Origin: Novosphingobium sp. | Lineage (GTDB): Bacteria > Pseudomonadota > Alphaproteobacteria > Sphingomonadales > Sphingomonadaceae | DNA length: 64,000 bases | NCBI GenBank assembly: GCA_024236215.1 | Contig: JACKKX010000001.1 | Location: 476,001-540,000 of the forward strand | Direction: 5' to 3' | Shown here: piece after piece, positions 62,643-64,000 of the stretch | How the letters are laid out: every line of letters starts with the position of its first letter | Numbering within the stretch: the first letter of the stretch is position 1 | The notes under the pieces: model-generated | What the model saw: only the letters and a program-made list of their open reading frames with translations | Told to the model about the DNA's origin: nothing | Database searches by the model: none | Program-made: the position numbers and the translations under genes

Positions 62643-63262
62643 CCCCGCAGACGGCGCTTCTGGCCTTCACTGCCACTGCGGCGCTGCTGACGGTTACGCC
62701 GGGACTCGATACCGCGCTGGTTCTGCGGACCGCCGCAACCGAAGGAGCGCGGCGGGCGATGCTGACGGCAATCGGGATTGCGCTGGGATGTCTCGGCTGG
62801 GGTCTGCTGGTCGGCGCCGGGCTGGGTGCTCTGCTGGCGGCTTCGCACCTTGCCTACGATCTGCTGCGCTGGTGCGGGGCGATCTATCTGATGTACCTGG
62901 GCATCAAGCTGATCGGGGCGCCGCGCGCCACGATCGAGCTTTCCGCCGAAGACCAGCCAGACAGGCCAAATTGGCTTGTGCGCGGGTTCCTCACCAACAT
63001 GCTCAACCCAAAGGTCGGCGTGTTCTACGTTTCGTTCCTGCCGCAGTTCATACCCGCAGGCTCCAATGTTCTCGGTTGGTCAGTCTTGCTGGCGATGGTG
63101 CACAATTTGCTCGGCTTGGTGTGGTTCGCGGCACTGGTGCTTGTTACGCGCCCTCTGATCGCATGGCTGCGCAGGCCTGGAACGCTGCCTTGGCTCGACC
63201 GCCTGACCGGCACTGTATTCGTCGCCTTCGGCCTGCGCCTTGCGCTTGAAGCGCGGCGCTAA
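62639..63262 (+). CDS. LysE/RhtB-family exporter
   Basis: A 207-residue membrane protein with about six helices, starting with GTG 62639 in a GTGA overlap. Typical LysE features: N-terminal [21 protein letters not shown] (the TPGP-like motif near residue 20), [11 protein letters not shown] and [22 protein letters not shown]. These proteins export amino acids or derivatives; substrate unknown. It converges on the SleB-type gene with a 4-base overlap. Confidence 0.9.
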   Translation: MTPQTALLAFTATAALLTVTPGLDTALVLRTAATEGARRAMLTAIGIALGCLGWGLLVGAGLGALLAASHLAYDLLRWCGAIYLMYLGIKLIGAPRATIELSAEDQPDRPNWLVRGFLTNMLNPKVGVFYVSFLPQFIPAGSNVLGWSVLLAMVHNLLGLVWFAALVLVTRPLIAWLRRPGTLPWLDRLTGTVFVAFGLRLALEARR

Positions 63263-64000
63263 CGCGCCCTTGGAATGCACTGTTCGCGAGGCAATCCGCC
63301 GAAGCTGTCGCAGTTATAGAGCGCGATTTCGGCGCCCGCGGGATCGCGTGCATAGCTGAACTGCAGCGCCGCACGCGCCGGTTTGGACAGCGGCAGTGCT
63401 GCGGGAACCGCGCTGGCATCGCGCCAGCCATAGACCCGGCAAGTACCGGGTCGGTTGCACAGCGCCCGGGCCGAAGTCAGCGCTGCCTCCGCGCTGCCCG
63501 TGCGGTCCAGCACGATGAAATTGGCCTTGCCGGTGGCATCGCGCAGCATCACTGCGCCGGTCTCGATCTTGGGCGTATCGGCGGGCAGCACGGCGCCCGA
63601 CGTGGACGCAGCCACCGCTTCTTGGCCCTCGTCGCGCCGCCCCGCCAGTGCGGAGAAATCCGGCTCCCCACCGCGATAGACCATCCGCGCCGCAGCATCG
63701 CTGCCGAAGTATCCCGGCCAGCGGAAGAACAGGTGGGTTTCGACCCGGGCCAGTTTGACCAGCTTCGGGCTCCAGCTCGGGTGGACCCAATCGGTGTGGT
63801 AGTGGGTGGCATTGCCCACGGCGGCGAAAACCCGTCCGCGCAGCGCTTGTTCGGCGCGTAGCTGCGCCGCGATCCAGGCGCCATCGCTGTAACGCCGCGC
63901 CAGAGCCCCATCGCAGGTAAAGGTGAACTGGCACCCGGTCTTGCGCTGCGATCCTTCGAACACGGTTCCGCAGACCGTTCGCGCAAAGGCGGGGTGACGC
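63259..64000 (-). CDS. SleB-type cell-wall hydrolase, C-terminal part (cut by window end)
   Basis: The reading frame continues past 64000; 246 codons are visible. At the right edge it reads RHPAFARTVCGTVFEG, followed by TGCQFTFTCDG and NATHYHTDWVHPSW, the conserved core of the SleB/CwlJ hydrolase-2 family. These enzymes cut peptidoglycan during growth or spore germination; in alphaproteobacteria they act in wall remodelling. The last 120 residues are a poorly conserved tail with cysteines (ALCNRPGTCRVYGW, YNCDSFGGLPREQC). The N-terminus and any signal peptide lie outside the window. Confidence 0.85.
   Translation of the reverse strand, partial: RHPAFARTVCGTVFEGSQRKTGCQFTFTCDGALARRYSDGAWIAAQLRAEQALRGRVFAAVGNATHYHTDWVHPSWSPKLVKLARVETHLFFRWPGYFGSDAAARMVYRGGEPDFSALAGRRDEGQEAVAASTSGAVLPADTPKIETGAVMLRDATGKANFIVLDRTGSAEAALTSARALCNRPGTCRVYGWRDASAVPAALPLSKPARAALQFSYARDPAGAEIALYNCDSFGGLPREQCIPRAR

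Overview
The window reads as chromosome of a high-GC, Gram-negative alphaproteobacterium, most likely a sphingomonad (order Sphingomonadales). Pointers are a very long TonB-dependent receptor, a metX-metW pair, a hisC-tyrC pair arranged as in Zymomonas, an ftsEX operon divergent from a zinc-ribbon/DUF3426 gene, a PutA without DNA-binding domain, and dense operons joined by 4-base ATGA/GTGA overlaps with frequent GTG and TTG starts. The placement is inference from gene content; no 16S rRNA gene is present.

Layout. 1-1349: end of a flagellar cluster (fliD end, fliS) and a FixJ/LuxR-type regulator. 1537-6442: TonB-dependent receptor and exported amidohydrolase. 6659-10524: three-gene TIR / unknown / TPR-SLOG cassette, the best candidate here for a nucleotide-signalling or defence system. 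10518-23743: housekeeping genes (Crp-like regulator, GST, Ppx, VOC, fdhD, metXW, hisC-tyrC, and the operon ftsE-ftsX-ydcF-plsC-nramp). 23919-25487: tRNA-Leu(GAG) followed by a complete IS3-family element.

25506-41253 is the most striking part: two divergent operons that together look like a complete electron-transfer machine. Leftward: a CcmI-like TPR protein, a membrane-anchored ferredoxin/flavin oxidoreductase and an OmpR-type response regulator. Rightward: a b-type cytochrome-like membrane protein, a 24-CXXCH cytochrome, a 57-CXXCH cytochrome built from 279-bp tandem repeats, an outer-membrane beta-barrel protein, and CcmF, CcmG, CcmH plus a small membrane protein. Two similar direct-repeat boxes (28725-28742 and 31509-31526) precede the promoter regions. 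The parts suggest electrons moving from NAD(P)H or quinol through periplasmic multihaem chains to the outer membrane. 41322-42176 carries a broken RAYT transposase and inverted REP-like repeats around an unknown gene. The IS on one side and the RAYT remnant on the other make the locus look like an accessory island next to tRNA-Leu.

42550-64000: acyl-CoA ligase and aminotransferase; a DUF2891/DUF979/DUF969/MscS/5-oxoprolinase group that fits 5-oxoproline uptake and use; a yfiR-yfiN-yfiB cyclic-di-GMP operon divergent from putA; an M20 peptidase; an acyl-CoA ligase/3-hydroxyacyl-CoA dehydrogenase/LysE operon; and a partial SleB-type cell-wall hydrolase cut by the window end. Coordinates were assigned by reading the sequence by hand; start choices rest on ribosome-binding sites, signal peptides and family lengths.
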